From: Angiostrongylus vasorum
Lineage: Eukaryota; Nematoda; Chromadorea; Rhabditida; Metastrongylidae
Length of the DNA stretch: 64,000 bases
Direction of reading: 5' to 3'
NCBI GenBank assembly: GCA_018806985.1
Contig: JADANN010000018.1
Location: 2,450,501-2,514,500 of the forward strand
This document shows, piece after piece, positions 1 through 11,374 of this stretch. The notes below the pieces were generated by a model. The model searched no databases and was not told the DNA's origin. It saw only the letters and a program-made list of their open reading frames with translations. The position numbers and the translations under genes are program-made. Within the stretch, counting starts at the first letter, position 1. Every line of letters starts with the position of its first letter.

Positions 1-2049
1 GCCGTGAAAAATGAAGTGGGCAGTAAATAAAAAAAACAAAACAAAAAATGATATTTTATTCAACTTTATTTGGTGTTTAGGGCGTAGCTCTTGCGAAAGT
101 GAGATAACCAAGATTTTTTCGATCTGTTTAAGTTCACTCTTGAATAACGCACCTCTCTAAAAGCGCCTAGCTTTCTCCTTCTTGCAAATCTGACCGTCAT
201 GTAACTGCCTGCTTTCGGAACATTCTGAACGACACTTCCAACTGTGAGTTATTTACAGTTAGAATAAGAGTAATATCTGCACGACAACTTGAGTACAAAA
301 GTTGAATAAAAGTCTTTAAAAAAGCCATCAAGAAGCTTAAACTCTCACTCGTGGGAAGAAAAAGTAGCGCGGAATATCTGCAGGGTTCAAAGTTGGCTTC
401 GAGGCTTCGACAAAGGAGTCCGGTAAGATTCGATTTACTGAAAAACGACATTAATCCTTGATTGCATTTTATCTAGAGATTTGCATAAGTCGCTTCCTTT
501 AAGATACTTAGCATCGTATTTTTGTAAGCTCTCGCTTTATTTTGTCCCAGTTCGAGCAGCAGTGCAGGTTTTTCACGAAACGAAATATTTCAAATGCATC
601 CCTTTTTGCACTCTCTTAGCAGGGTCTCTTCTCTTACGATTGAATTAAAGAAATAAGGGTATACAATAATGTTAATCGTCGTAAAATCACTTACTATAAG
701 GAGCCAAGCCACTGGAGAAGACGTTGCTAATGAAACACAGGGCCGCAACAGAGCGATACATATGAAAGAAGTAATTTATTCATTGTTTATTCCTTATTTT
801 TTACTAGCAACTCATCAGTTAGAGCAACTTGTCAAACTGGTAAAGGTAAATAAACGAAATTTCGAGTACAAATAAATCTAATCACGACTCCTCGACATCT
901 CGATTTTCGTAGTATTTGAGAAGACAAGAGATAATTTTTATTTTGATAGCATGAAGCCTACGACTCGTCATGTGACGGGCAAATTTTTTATAAATTTTAG
1001 TGAAGTCGATGCGGTAATAATGTAATACTGTAACCATTAAAACCACTGTACTAATAGCGTATTTAGAGAGTAACGATGCAATGATGCCGTCCACGAGATG
1101 GCTGGAGACCAGTTCTCCACATTGACGTGAATGGGATCATCAATCTTCTACTCAAGTACAATCGAAAGTAGCACACCATACCTATGTGCTCCACTTCAGT
1201 AAGTGTACCAGTATCCGTTTTAGTGTCCATACTATTCCTAATAAATCTCAATTACTACTTTTGTATTTGTCAACTGCATCAACGGTCTGTTCCTTCATGT
1301 GATCATACGATGCTCTTCATCTAGGCAGAAAAATTCAAGCTGTTCAATGTAATAGAGGGTTTGATGGGCGAAGGCAAAACATGGTTGCGAGATGGAAAAT
1401 TTGGATTTGCTACCGAATATCCAGCAACCTTATGTACTGCACCAATATACTGGTGCTGTTGTAACAGAATTGCAAAGAAAAACTTCTCTAACGAGCAAAG
1501 AAAGATCGCGTCAGTCCCATGCACATTGGGCTGAACCAGCCAGAGACTGAATAAACGGTGAAAAAAAGGTCAATGTTCAAATTTTAAAGCACAAATAAAA
1601 CATGCGCCATTTCAAAGAAAAAATTTTTTCGCTGTTTTTTGCTTTTGAGAAAGTGCAAAACAACAAACCGAGACAGCAGTAGAAACGGTGATGGTGGAAT
1701 CCTTTTTCATAACACGTGCTTTTCAGCGCTTTCAACGAAAATTCTTTTTCCAAAGTAGAAGCGGCTCGCTTCGTATTGGTGATCGTCTACAAGTAAGACT
1801 AGCACATACATTGGTCACACGAATTTAAGTTGATCTTCCAGGGCTCAAGGCTTTTTCTCAAAAGCACCAAAACACGTACTCTCGAAGGTACGATGTTCTC
1901 GTGATCATCCAGAGAGCTGGCCGTATACAGCTGCTGTATTGATTGATGAAGACTAGATGATTGGAATTTTTTTTGTTTTCGATAATTTTCGAGACAGATT
2001 ATCGTTTAAACTTGGAATATTTTTTGTTTTATCTTACAAAAGAGAAAAC
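1..2049. other. No recognised gene
   Basis: AT-rich DNA with short open frames lacking convincing splice signals or repeats. Confidence 0.5.
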
Positions 2050-2384
2050 ATTTTTTGCAGCATTTCACACATTCGATTCGTTTCCTCACATCCATCATCG
2101 AAGAAGGTCTTCCAACTTTTACGTGTGGTTTCGGCTACTGCTTGAAGATTTCCATTTAATCTTGAGTGTCGTAGTATGCTGGTCGAGCCTATTCTCTCCG
2201 GAGTCCTTAGACGGCCAGGCCAAAGCATTCCCAATTGGATTGCAGAGAGCGACTTTTTTCCGAACAAGTCAGGTATCAATTTCCCAACCGAGGAGGGACG
2301 AGAGCTTTGGTGAGTCTGGTGGAATCGAACAAGCACCGTGCTCGTAATGATCGGCATCAGTAACACTGTAGTACCCGCTCCGTA
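2050..2384 (-). mobile_element. SINE B copy
   Basis: Body ATTCGATTCGTTTCCTCAC, GCTGGTCGAGCCTATTCTC, GGAGGGACGAGAG, and head GTAGTACCCGCTCCG. Two overlapping open frames of more than 100 codons here are repeat artefacts. Confidence 0.82.
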
Positions 2385-3626
2385 TCCTCGGCATAAATCA
2401 TTTGTATTTTTTCAGATGATTATTCCAAGGAATTAACTGGTGCACTTTCAATAACTCAATGGTCAACAGGATGACAGGTAAGACAGCTGAGATATCACAT
2501 TAACAACGCGCTGTACTATCGCTCTGAACGAGATGTTATCCTTGAATTCTTTGTCCTGGTGTTGCCAAATAATGTAGTCTATTAGTACAGGAAAGGTATT
2601 TCTACATTGTGCAAGCAAAATAGCTTCAACCAATCCCTTCACCTCCTCTGTTGTCTCATGATGCACAAACTACTCCGGCCGGATGTAAGGCATGCTCTCA
2701 ATAAATCGGAAACAAATTCAGTTCGCGAAAACTTTCAAAGAGTTGGAGGTAATGCATGATACCGCCGCATTTTCCTCAAAACATTTGAGCTCTAATAGCT
2801 TACGTTAGTCAAAACATCAGATTCTCATTTGAATTACACGAGATGCTGAATTATTCCAACACTACCTGCTGCTGGACGGCTTGATAGCGCTAAGTTTTTA
2901 CCCTTCTAATTCAATGTTCATGCTCAAATTTTTTTAATTTGTAACGACGTGGTCATTTTTATCAAAGTACTTTCATCCGGGAGACCTACCTGTAAAATCG
3001 AAAGGGAAGCTTTTGCGTTTTTAGTTATTCAGCGTGGTCTTGCTAGCGAGATGCAGGCTAACCACTAATACCGACCAAATTGGGAATTCTGCGTATCACG
3101 GAAAGGATGCTTGAAAGATCTCTTGTGAAATATAACGGGCGTGCAAACATCTTGCTGGGGAAGGTTTAGAACGTCGAAGGTTACCTTGTTTTCGAGGCCC
3201 AGTAGAGTGTACTTCGATTGCAAAACCATGAATAGTTCGTTGGTCTTAATGGTTGACCGTCAATTGAATGGATTGAAGAATGGTAAAGTGGATTCCGACA
3301 AGATAATAGCGTTTTTTAGGACAATGAAAGGGCAAAATTATTTCTGGCACACTTTCAAGCAGCTGCATTCGCAGCTGCAGATATTTTACGGAAAACAGAG
3401 TGACAATCGTAGAGGTCTTCATTTTTTGACACAAATCACTAGCACATGACGATGGTGTTGGAAGCAAACGAACGCAAAATGGGCTTCAGTGAGCTCAAAT
3501 CGTAAGGATGTTGCATCAAAGCATGCAAAAATCTAAATAACCGAACTTTGAACGACTTGATATGGTCGAAGCTGGCTGAAAGTTCTTGTTCTCGCCAATT
3601 AGACAATATAAATTACGAATTTGACC
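2385..3626. other. No recognised gene
   Basis: AT-rich. Open frames at 3141-3449 (+) and 3246-3467 (-) overlap each other and look like chance. Confidence 0.5.
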
Positions 3627-3769
3627 TTTCCAGGTTCTGACGAAAGCGAAACCGCCGAAACCTCAGCTACTGTGTGCTAATAAGTACTACAATATCAACC
3701 TCGTGTTTGCTTATCAAAAAAAAGTTATCAATCAATGCCGAGGTTAAGAGAAAGTCGCTCTTGGGAACA
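3627..3769. mobile_element. Foldback family, single arm
   Basis: TTCTGACGAAAGCGAAACCG, CGAAACCTCAGCTACT, AACCTCGTGTTTGCTTA, then GCCGAGGTTAAGAGAAAGTC and the terminal TTGGGAAC. It is one arm in the same order as the right arm of the copy at 42610. Confidence 0.75.
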
Positions 3770-3888
3770 TAAAATAACTTCTAAACTATTTCTACTCTTT
3801 CTGTTACAAAGGAACTATTCTGTATAAATGATAAAGCCGAACGGAGGAAATCATCTTAATGAGCACTAAATTAGGAGTAGTGCTTAAG

Positions 3889-4273
3889 TTCCCAGGACCG
3901 ACTTTCTATTAACCTCGGCATTGGAATATGAATGCGTCGTTTTCTTGTTCAGCAATCGCGAGGTTGTTAAACAGCATACATTTACTTCCGTACAAAAAGC
4001 ACAATACAATACAACAGTAGCTGACGTTTCGGCAGTATCGCCTTCTTCAGGGCCGCTTTTTATGTGCCTTCCAATGAGGAAGATTAGAACAGCTGATTAT
4101 AGTCGCATAAGGTTGATGACTCAACCTTGAGAGTCATCAACCTTATGCGACTATAATCAGCTGTTCTAATCTTCCTCATTGGAAGGCACATAAAAAAGCG
4201 GCCCTGAAGAAGGCGATACTGCCGAAACGTCAGCTACTGTTGTATTGTATTGTGTTTTTCTATGGAAGTAAAT
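3889..4273. mobile_element. Foldback element, subfamily 1, with 12-base target duplication
   Basis: Near-perfect palindrome: arms at about 3979-4121 and 4132-4273, plus a 90-base outer end only on the left (gttcccaggaccgac...aacctcggcattgg). The arms contain GACGTTTCGGCAGTATCGCC. The flanks are gtagtgcttaag at 3877-3888 and 4274-4285, identical. Confidence 0.9.
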
Positions 4274-4977
4274 GTAGTGCTTAAGGTTTCTAGTTCTTTG
4301 AAACTAACCTCATGAGTCATACACTCTGCTTCATATACAAGCAACTTTACCGAATTTGAGTGGAACTGAGATGTAAGGGACAACGATAGAATTGGTTTGG
4401 AAGGAACGGTTTAATAAGACGTAACAACAACAACGTTGAACTCTCTAAGTTCTTAAATAAGCGTCCATACGAATGCGAAAAACATGCAACGAGTGGCAAA
4501 CGAAGGCACTGTTTTTTAAATGCCTCTAGTGACAAACGGTAAGGAAACTGGTTATATCCGTTTTTCATCAAGAAACTCTAAGATATGAAGTGTACAACAC
4601 TGGAACCTGATAGTAATAAAATGGTTATTCATTAGTTTCCCACTGTGTTGTTAAGGATTGCTGCCTCTCCAGGAACTGCGAGGCAAGTAAAGGGACAAGT
4701 TTTGTTTTCGCTGGAGAAGACTATTTGAACAAAATCTTATTGATAGAAAATAACAAGAATCCAGTACATAAAGGGTTTCAAACATTTTAGCATTTCAGTT
4801 CGTAAGGGCTGTTCAGCATCTTGTTATAAAATAACTAAGACTTGTTTTAGTGTACAGCCAGTTGTTCACCAAGATAAGCATGGAAACAAACTTTTCAAAC
4901 TGTATGCACAAATATTTCAAAACTGACTTGCCGTTAACATTGGCATTAGTAATTAATACGTATTCTTTCCTTGGTAA

Positions 4978-5110
4978 GCTTACACGAGGTTGATAAGCAA
5001 TTTTTATTCGGCTAACGTTCCGATGCCTTCGCCGATGATCTGAATCGATAGTCTGCGGTTGTTCTTCGTCTCGATGTGGCTTCATCGCCTTCGTATCGAG
5101 TTGCGCTTTC
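4978..5110. mobile_element. Foldback family, subfamily 2 half-arm
   Basis: GCTTACACGAGGTTGATAAG, TATTCGGCTAACGTTCCGAT and GATGATCTGAATCGAT match one arm; no mirror half follows. Confidence 0.6.
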
Positions 5111-5422
5111 CTCAGCGGACCATCTCTTGAATGAGGCAGACTCTTCTTTGTCGCGATCTCGATCGTCTGATCTATAAAAATCGTTTCAGAAGTTTTCAAA
5201 TTCTTCAAAATTCTCTTAACAAAAAATGTGAAGAACTACTTGCACGCACAAATTTGCTTTCACCTGAATTCTTAGCAAAGCTCTCAGTAGAGGTTTTAAT
5301 CCGGAATAACCTGAAGGAACCACATTTTCTGTCCCTTCACTGAACGGCTCTCTCATTTTTTTAACTTATTATTTACTGTCTACTCTTTTTGACGGCAGGG
5401 TATATATTGCGAAATATAACTT

Positions 5423-5602
5423 CAATGATGCTGAGATATTTGCAAAACTCCGGACAGCAGGTGTCTACGGTGGGGAACGAACGCGCTATTGTCATTTCCG
5501 GGGAGTAACGCGTTCACCACCACACCATGCAGGTCCTTCGTTTCGCCTGCCTCTCAGCTAGGTCTATCAATCTTTTGCCATCAGCAATTAACCGTTAGCG
5601 AG
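5423..5602 (-). mobile_element. SINE C copy, left half of an inverted pair
   Basis: Minus strand: tRNA-like segment GGTGTGGTGGTGAACGCGTT and B-box-like CGTTCGTTCCCCACC. On the plus strand it reads CAATGATGCTGAGATATTTG to CGCCTGCCTCTCAGCTAGG. Confidence 0.8.
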
Positions 5603-5603
5603 A

Positions 5604-5750
5604 TTTAAAACTAGCTGAGAGACAGGTGAAACGAAGGACCCGCATGGTGTGGTTGTGAACGCGTTACTCCCCGGAAAGGACAACAGCGCATTCGTTCCCC
5701 ACCGCAGACACCTGCTGTCCGGAGTTTTGTACATATCTCAGCATCATTGA
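5604..5750 (+). mobile_element. SINE C copy, right half of an inverted pair
   Basis: Mirror image of the copy at 5423-5602: CTAGCTGAGAGACAGGTGAA to ATCTCAGCATCATTGA. The arms are about 145 bases with a short spacer, so the pair can fold into a long hairpin. Confidence 0.8.
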
Positions 5751-7379
5751 AGGCTCTCTCAATGTTGCAAATGATAATAGGAACGGTGGGAATGTCACAG
5801 AGTAGTGAATTATCATGATGACATTTAAGAAACATCATTTGAGAAATAAAGAGTCAAACAAAAAACAGTCGCATAGAGATATCGGTATAGGACCACCGGC
5901 ATCCGGAGACAAAGTGATGTGCAGAGATTTTGGTTCCGATATGTACATTGTTGCACGTTTCGGACAGTAGACCTTGATTTCAATGCGCACGCTTTTTCTA
6001 ACCTATTTCGCCGCGAAAAACTTTTTTTGCCAAACATTTCATAGTCAGGTGATAGCTCGTAGGGCACAGATTTTTGTATTGGTGTCGGTTCATGGACACG
6101 TACCCTCAATGCGCTATAGCTGCAAAAAAGCCTTTTCGGACGGTGGAAAGAAATTGCTAAATGCAGAAAACATGAACGAAACACAGAAATATGCTTTAAC
6201 TATCATACAAAACAATGCGGGAACCCAACTTTGGTTAGATTATGAACACTTTTTTATTTTCTTCGTATACAAGAGATATTCCAGAAGACGAGATCATACA
6301 TAGAAGAGCATAGCGGACAGAAAAAAATAAGAGAGACACGAAAAAGTTCTGAGGAAATGAATAACAGGCCGACAGCCCAAGAAACCGGTGCGCTGTGAGT
6401 CTTGCAACAGATTATGGAGAGCACGTCTTGATTACAATGCGCATCTCGATTGCACTGAAATGACACGTGATCCATTGGATCCGATACGCGAAAATGGCCA
6501 CGGTCGTGAAAGGGTTTAACACCTTCGTGACAATATGCGACGTTTCTAAGGCACGTGGAGACAAAAAACAGATGATAGGATGATATCATTCGTATCATGA
6601 ATCATGCAATGATTAATTTTAGTATTCCAGCTAATTTCAACGACACAGTAACACAGAGCAGTGATATTGACGAGGATTGCACTAAAATGGTTTTGCTCTG
6701 TTTGTGGAATCGGTTAGCATATATTGGGTTAAATGCGCTAAACGCTCTAGAGATTTGGGTGAAGTGCCAGGACACAAACACGGAAAAGTAGAAATCGTTG
6801 AGAGCGTGATAAAAAAGTGATACCTTCCTTGTTTTCGAAGACCCTAATTACTTTCCTGTTAACGCTTTGACCGCATAGGTCAGTTTTGTCGACGTTTTGT
6901 GTTCAAAACAGTCAAAAGGTCTTCTCGTATTCTATGAAGCAGCGCATTTTTTACTAGCAATAGGATCCATTCGCCAGCATGGAGCGTTAGAGCTCTAACC
7001 GAAATTTAACAAATACAATTTCAAATAGCAGAAATGACAGAAGTCACCATAGTGAGAAGTGGTTTAGGGATCATCTGAGTGTTCTCTCTGTGACTTGCTC
7101 GAATGCAAGTCGATTAAAAGGCACACAAGAAATGAGCAAGAGGGCATCTATGATAAGCACCATGTTTAGGCACCACAAGTACTGTCAAGCATTCCAAAGC
7201 CGGGTTTTTCAAAATATGGATACCGTAAGATCAGAAATTTTGAGGTTGACCACTAGTCGAAAGAGCACCCAGAATCATTCCAATCACAAGAAATATGCAG
7301 GGAAATCGATGACACCTCATAGAACGGAGAAAACTAGCTGTTTCAAGTAGCACCAAAACAAGACAGAATCCTTGGTTAG
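5751..7379. other. No recognised gene
   Basis: Overlapping open frames on both strands around 5825-6600, with no splice pattern or homology that I can see. Confidence 0.45.
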
Positions 7380-7437
7380 TTTTGCAACTGGAAGCAGAAC
7401 ATGAAGAGCAATGCTCCTTTAAAATAAGCGGTATATT

Positions 7438-7495
7438 CGCAGCGAGCAGAGACCAACTGATTTCGGGTCAACCTCAACCACTCGGACATCGCTGC
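7438..7495 (-). pseudogene. tRNA-Ser pseudogene with CGA anticodon and deleted T-arm
   Basis: Both acceptor strands are intact, but 20-odd bases covering the B box are missing. The deletion lies between CTGC repeats, consistent with short-repeat slippage. The anticodon loop reads CCCGAAA, giving CGA, another serine anticodon. Without a B box it should not be transcribed. Confidence 0.85.
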
Positions 7496-7636
7496 ACATC
7501 ACATAACATTCTGCGACAAATTACTGTGTTTAACAAACCTCGCATCATATTTTCAAAAAAAGAAATGATGTGGTTTTCTGCACAATATGGTGATTCGTGC
7601 AAATCAACTAAAACAGAAGTGGGTTCTCAAAAGTTC

Positions 7637-7718
7637 CGCAGCGAGCAGGATTCGAACCTACGCGGGCAGAGCCCAATTGATTTCAAGTCAATCTCCTTAA
7701 CCACTCGGACATCGCTGC
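7637..7718 (-). tRNA. tRNA-Ser (anticodon TGA)
   Basis: The 82-base minus-strand sequence folds as a class II serine tRNA. The acceptor stem GCAGCGA pairs with TCGCTGC, with discriminator G. The D-arm/A box is GTCCGAGTGG, the anticodon stem ATTGA/TCAAT encloses the loop CTTGAAA (anticodon TGA), a long variable arm is present, and the T-arm/B box is GGTTCGAATCC. A TTTT terminator follows at 7632-7629. It reads UCA codons. It is the only intact member of a four-unit tandem array. Confidence 0.95.
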
Positions 7719-7850
7719 ACATCACATCACGACATATCGCTGTATTTAACATGTCTTGCATATTTTCAACAATGAATTGATCTGGATTTCAGCATCTTAT
7801 GATTATTTGTGCAAATCAAGCAGAGAGCAATGGGTGATTCGCAGTACAAG

Positions 7851-7932
7851 CGCATTGTACAGGAATCGAACCTGTGCGGGCAGAGCGCAAATGGGTTCTA
7901 GTCAACCTCCATAACCATTCGGATATCACTGC
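7851..7932 (-). pseudogene. tRNA-Ser pseudogene, AGA-like anticodon
   Basis: The third unit keeps the A-box region (CCGAATGGTTA) and B box (GGTTCGATTCC). The anticodon stem is mispaired (loop CTAGAAC) and the 3' acceptor strand is replaced by unrelated sequence with a small duplication. It shares the CACATCAC 5' flank with the other units. Confidence 0.75.
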
Positions 7933-8035
7933 ACATCACAAGAGATTATGGGGGCGTATTGTCGCACTGAACTGGCTTTCTGCACGTTATGATGGTTTGT
8001 GCAACTCAACGAAAGCACAAGCGGATTCGTAAAAG

Positions 8036-8115
8036 CTTCGCCGCCAGCGGATTAGAAGCTCCGTTGATTGCAAGTCAGTCTCTTTATCCACTAGGAAACT
8101 CGGAAATCACGGGAC
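8036..8115 (-). pseudogene. Decayed tRNA pseudogene, fourth array unit
   Basis: This is the most diverged unit. It has CCTAGTGGATAAAG in place of the A box, an anticodon loop CTTGCAA, a degraded B box, and a TTTT run just downstream. Its spacing from unit three (about 190 bases) matches the array period, and the upstream flank GCAACTCAACGAAAGC matches the other repeats. Confidence 0.6.
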
Positions 8116-10298
8116 CATCGTAACTGGTTCTAAGGCAGATTGTTGGGTTTACCGTTACTGAATAATTAGCTGTTTACTTGATAATTAAACAAAGGGTTAT
8201 TATTACACTACTAATTAGTAGTAGCTAGCCATTCGCTGGATTTCGCTTCCGTCACATCCGTCGACTTCACTGCAACCTAAGCAATCGAACACCTTCGTAA
8301 TCTTCACCAACAAATGACGATAGCTAGTTTTTATTTGAGTTGTAAATAAAACAACTTTTTTCGTACAAGCGTCTTCTTCTGCTGGTTCAGCAAAACTACT
8401 TCTTTTTTTCTTCTTCTTTCTAATGCTATTTTAAACTACGTGTCGTGGTTTTTCTGTATGGAGATATTAGGGCGATTAGGTTCCAGTGATCTTTAACTTT
8501 CTAGTTCTAAATGAGGCGAAATCCGTCAAAACGTTATCTTTTGTGAATAAATAAGTAGAACTCTAACAACCTCAAGTGTGCTCGTCAAGTAAAACGACCC
8601 TTGGTGGTTCTCGTAAGATGTCACCGAATATTACTAATACGGAAATTGTCAGGATTACACAGTATTCTGATTTCTTCGAAACGATTAAAAAGCACCAGTG
8701 GATACGCAAGACTTTCAAAGTAGACAATTTGGAGTAACACGGGAACAGCCCAGATGAATTTAACTCTAATTAACTTCCACATTCGCTAGCCTAATCTGGT
8801 CCCCCTCCGTCCACTACATGAGAGTCACTGGGCTTTTTCCTAACGAATATAATGAATATTTTTATTTCACTTTTTTCTCTGATTTCACACACTCTCCATT
8901 CGTATAGGACTTCTAATCTGCTTTTCGGCCTGCACTTCTTCTGCTCCACTTGATCCCTTGTTAATAATTTTCTGCTGGGAAATGGCATTTTCGTGGCGAT
9001 CTTTGGTTGCCCTTAACGTGCTATCGCTATGTCTTCAGCACTATTTAGTTTGAGCAGTTCGTCCGGCTCACAGGAAAGAACATTTGTCAAGACATTTGTG
9101 CCATTTCAGGGTAATCACCTAAAATTTTAAATAGATTACAATTTTCAAAGGCCGAGTTGATTTGCACACTTCTGCACTTAGTTGAAAGCTTTTACAAGAA
9201 AAAATAATATTCCTAAATGATGGAAGTTGGTTAATTAGTGGTTAATTAGTACCCGCAGGGAGGAGGGGGTGCTGTAACGGCTAAAGGCCTTAGCGGATAT
9301 CCGAACAGTTACGCAAGCAATGTTAACCCATTAACTTGTCCGTTTATAAATTTAGAATAATGTACGGAAACAAATGTTCACTCTTCGCAATACGTTGTTA
9401 TATCAAGATGTCGGCTTTTCTCCTTGGAGGCGACTGGATAGAATCACGCTAATTCGTTGGGTTGACGAAAAGTTGCTCCAGAAAAAAATGTCCTTCTCTG
9501 GTAACTCGTCAAAACGATTGATATAGAGATCGACCACAGATCAGAGATGAAGCCCTTGTGTGCTTAATAATCGAGAAGATCTCTATCTACTTGCGTCTTA
9601 TTTGATAGAAGTATCGGGAAAAGCCCAAAGAAATAGGCTTCTCATAAAGCCTCTTGGGGATTCAATTTTTAATCGCAGGTAATATTTTGCGATTCCACTC
9701 GGCCGGAAATGTGTATCAGCATCCCATATTTCGGCTCGCGTTTGTTATTTCTCTGCTGCTTTTTTATGGATTTTGCAAACAACTATTGCCTTCATTCGTC
9801 CACGACTGCTGTCATCCATTCCTCCATTTGAAAGCGAGTTCTCGGATTCTGAAAAAAACGACATGATTAAAGTTCAAACGCGAGATAGCAATAACGCTTT
9901 TCTTTTTACGAGAGACTTGAGAGCCCGAGAATAACAAGTCACTGGCTAATTCAGACATGCCACCTCACTAAGTTACATCGATTTTCGCACAGCTATGGAA
10001 TACCTGCTTAAGGACTAAGAGTTCTATGAATGAAATGGACTTATCGATCTGTTCACTCTTCAAGAAACAACCCTATTTATGTAGCTGTCCAAAATGAAGA
10101 TCTCAAATCATCAGCGCTTCTCGTATTCACGTGAATGTAAGGAAATATGTAGAAACCGAAATATACTAGGAATTACATGGCAATATTTCAAATGGGGTAA
10201 GAGTGGATTAAATTTTAGGACAAAGAAATTATTGTTTCATCTTGTGGGACAAAAAATCCTAGCACATCTGAAATTTGCCGAAAGTGTTTCGTGCTCAG
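8116..10298. other. No recognised gene
   Basis: AT-rich intergenic DNA upstream of the first plus-strand exon found. Earlier exons of that gene may be hidden here. Confidence 0.45.
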
Positions 10299-10661
10299 TG
10301 GTTCTGAAACTAATCTACTGGAACTACTGCTCCTGTTTTCCATTAACGATATTTATGCTTATTGTACTACATTAGTGGAATCACCTGCCAGTCAGTTTTT
10401 TAGCTTAGGCTTGGAAGCTCAGGAATCATTAATCACTCAGGGTTGGATGTCCATATGGTTACATGTTTTGTATAAACGGCTCTCAACATTCGTCTATTTC
10501 TTCCGTAAACACTTTTATGTTCAACTTTCCATCAGTTATACTGGGCCTCCTTTCTTGCTAATGAAAAGTTCCTCTGGTGTTCAGAGCAATGAATTTCGGG
10601 AAATTTCCCAAGAACAACTTCAGTCTGAAATAATAAACAAAGGAAAGCTAATGGAATTTAT
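10299..10661 (+). CDS. Unrecognised plus-strand gene, exon 1 of those found
   Basis: An open stretch of about 121 codons between a GTGCTCAG acceptor and an AT|GTGAGT donor. It begins GSETNLLELLLLFSINDIYA and ends QLQSEIINKGKLMEF. The last third (from 10536, after a TTTCCATCAG) is the most convincing. If the exon really begins there, the preceding part is intron. The exon ends two bases into a codon, and the next exon's first base (G) completes Met. I recognise no domain. It is leucine-rich and probably helical at the start. Confidence 0.55.
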
Positions 10662-11064
10662 GTGAGTGGCAAAGACATTTGGTAGCGGACATATGATGTT
10701 TGCGACGATCACTGGAGAAGCGAGAAATGTACACTTGCTTGAATGAAAAACTAAGTTAGGCAATATGATTGACATCCGATAAAGCCCGAACTGCTCCGAT
10801 GTAGGAGGTTTTGAAGTTGAGAATCGCCGACGTCTCTGGGCTCTCCAACTCCCTCACACGATGCCGGACGGGAGAGAGCTAGTCTCACTTGGCTAATATC
10901 GGCGTTTCTTCTCTCAAAACTCCACACTCTTCTCGTCTTATACCAATTTCAACGTCTACGTTGTGATTATTTACAACCACACAAGTGACGATAGTATTGT
11001 CCGAAATATCCTATCCTGACCAAGTTATTTCTATTTTTTGGATGCCGTTGAATACGTTCCGTAG

Positions 11065-11224
11065 GTTTCTGCCTCGTCGAATCATCCGTGACCAGTATTC
11101 GTTTGAACTGCTACGCAGTAACTCAGCTCTGGAGATGGTGCCTTCGTCGTCACACACCGATCTACCCAAATGCTACTCGAACTACGACCACGTAGCATTA
11201 GAGACACCTCCGCTGTTGACAAAG
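11065..11224 (+). CDS. Unrecognised plus-strand gene, next exon
   Basis: Acceptor CCGTAG, donor AAAG|GTTTGT. In the frame set by the previous exon it reads FLPRRIIRDQYSFELLRSNS, then ALEMVPSSSHTDLPKCYSNY, then DHVALETPPLLTK, and ends in phase 0. The GC content is clearly above the surrounding DNA. A second frame is also open for most of the length, so the frame rests on the junction match with exon 10299-10661. A SINE C copy begins about 40 bases downstream in the intron. Confidence 0.6.
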
Positions 11225-11266
11225 GTTTGTGAATAAAGTGCCTTTTAATCAAGTAGTAAATGTATG

Positions 11267-11374
11267 GTTTGGTGTGGTGGTGAACGCGTTAGCTACCGGG
11301 AAGGGTAGTCGCGTGTTCGATCCTCACCGCACACACCTGCGGCCCGGAGCTTTGCAAATATCTCAGCATCATTG
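11267..11374 (+). mobile_element. SINE C copy, 5'-shortened
   Basis: GGTGTGGTGGTGAACGCGTT, TCGCGTGTTCGATCCTCACC (a better B box than other copies) and ATATCTCAGCATCATTG. Confidence 0.8.

Larger units (their letters stand above)
7380..8115 (-). repeat. Tandem array of four tRNA-Ser units
   Basis: Units of roughly 190-225 bases, each a tRNA-Ser copy plus a shared flank (CACATCAC on one side; a TTTTC...TTTCTGCAC...GTGCAAATCAA stretch on the other). The 5' ends are at 7495, 7718, 7932 and about 8112. Only the second unit is intact. Confidence 0.8.

Noticed and set aside
1961..2366. Overlapping 128- and 110-codon open frames
   Set aside because: Both fall in a SINE B copy; no splice sites or homology.
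7380..8115. CRISPR-like or satellite reading of the regular repeats
   Set aside because: The repeated part is a tRNA-Ser gene with flank, in a eukaryotic context, at about 200-base spacing.
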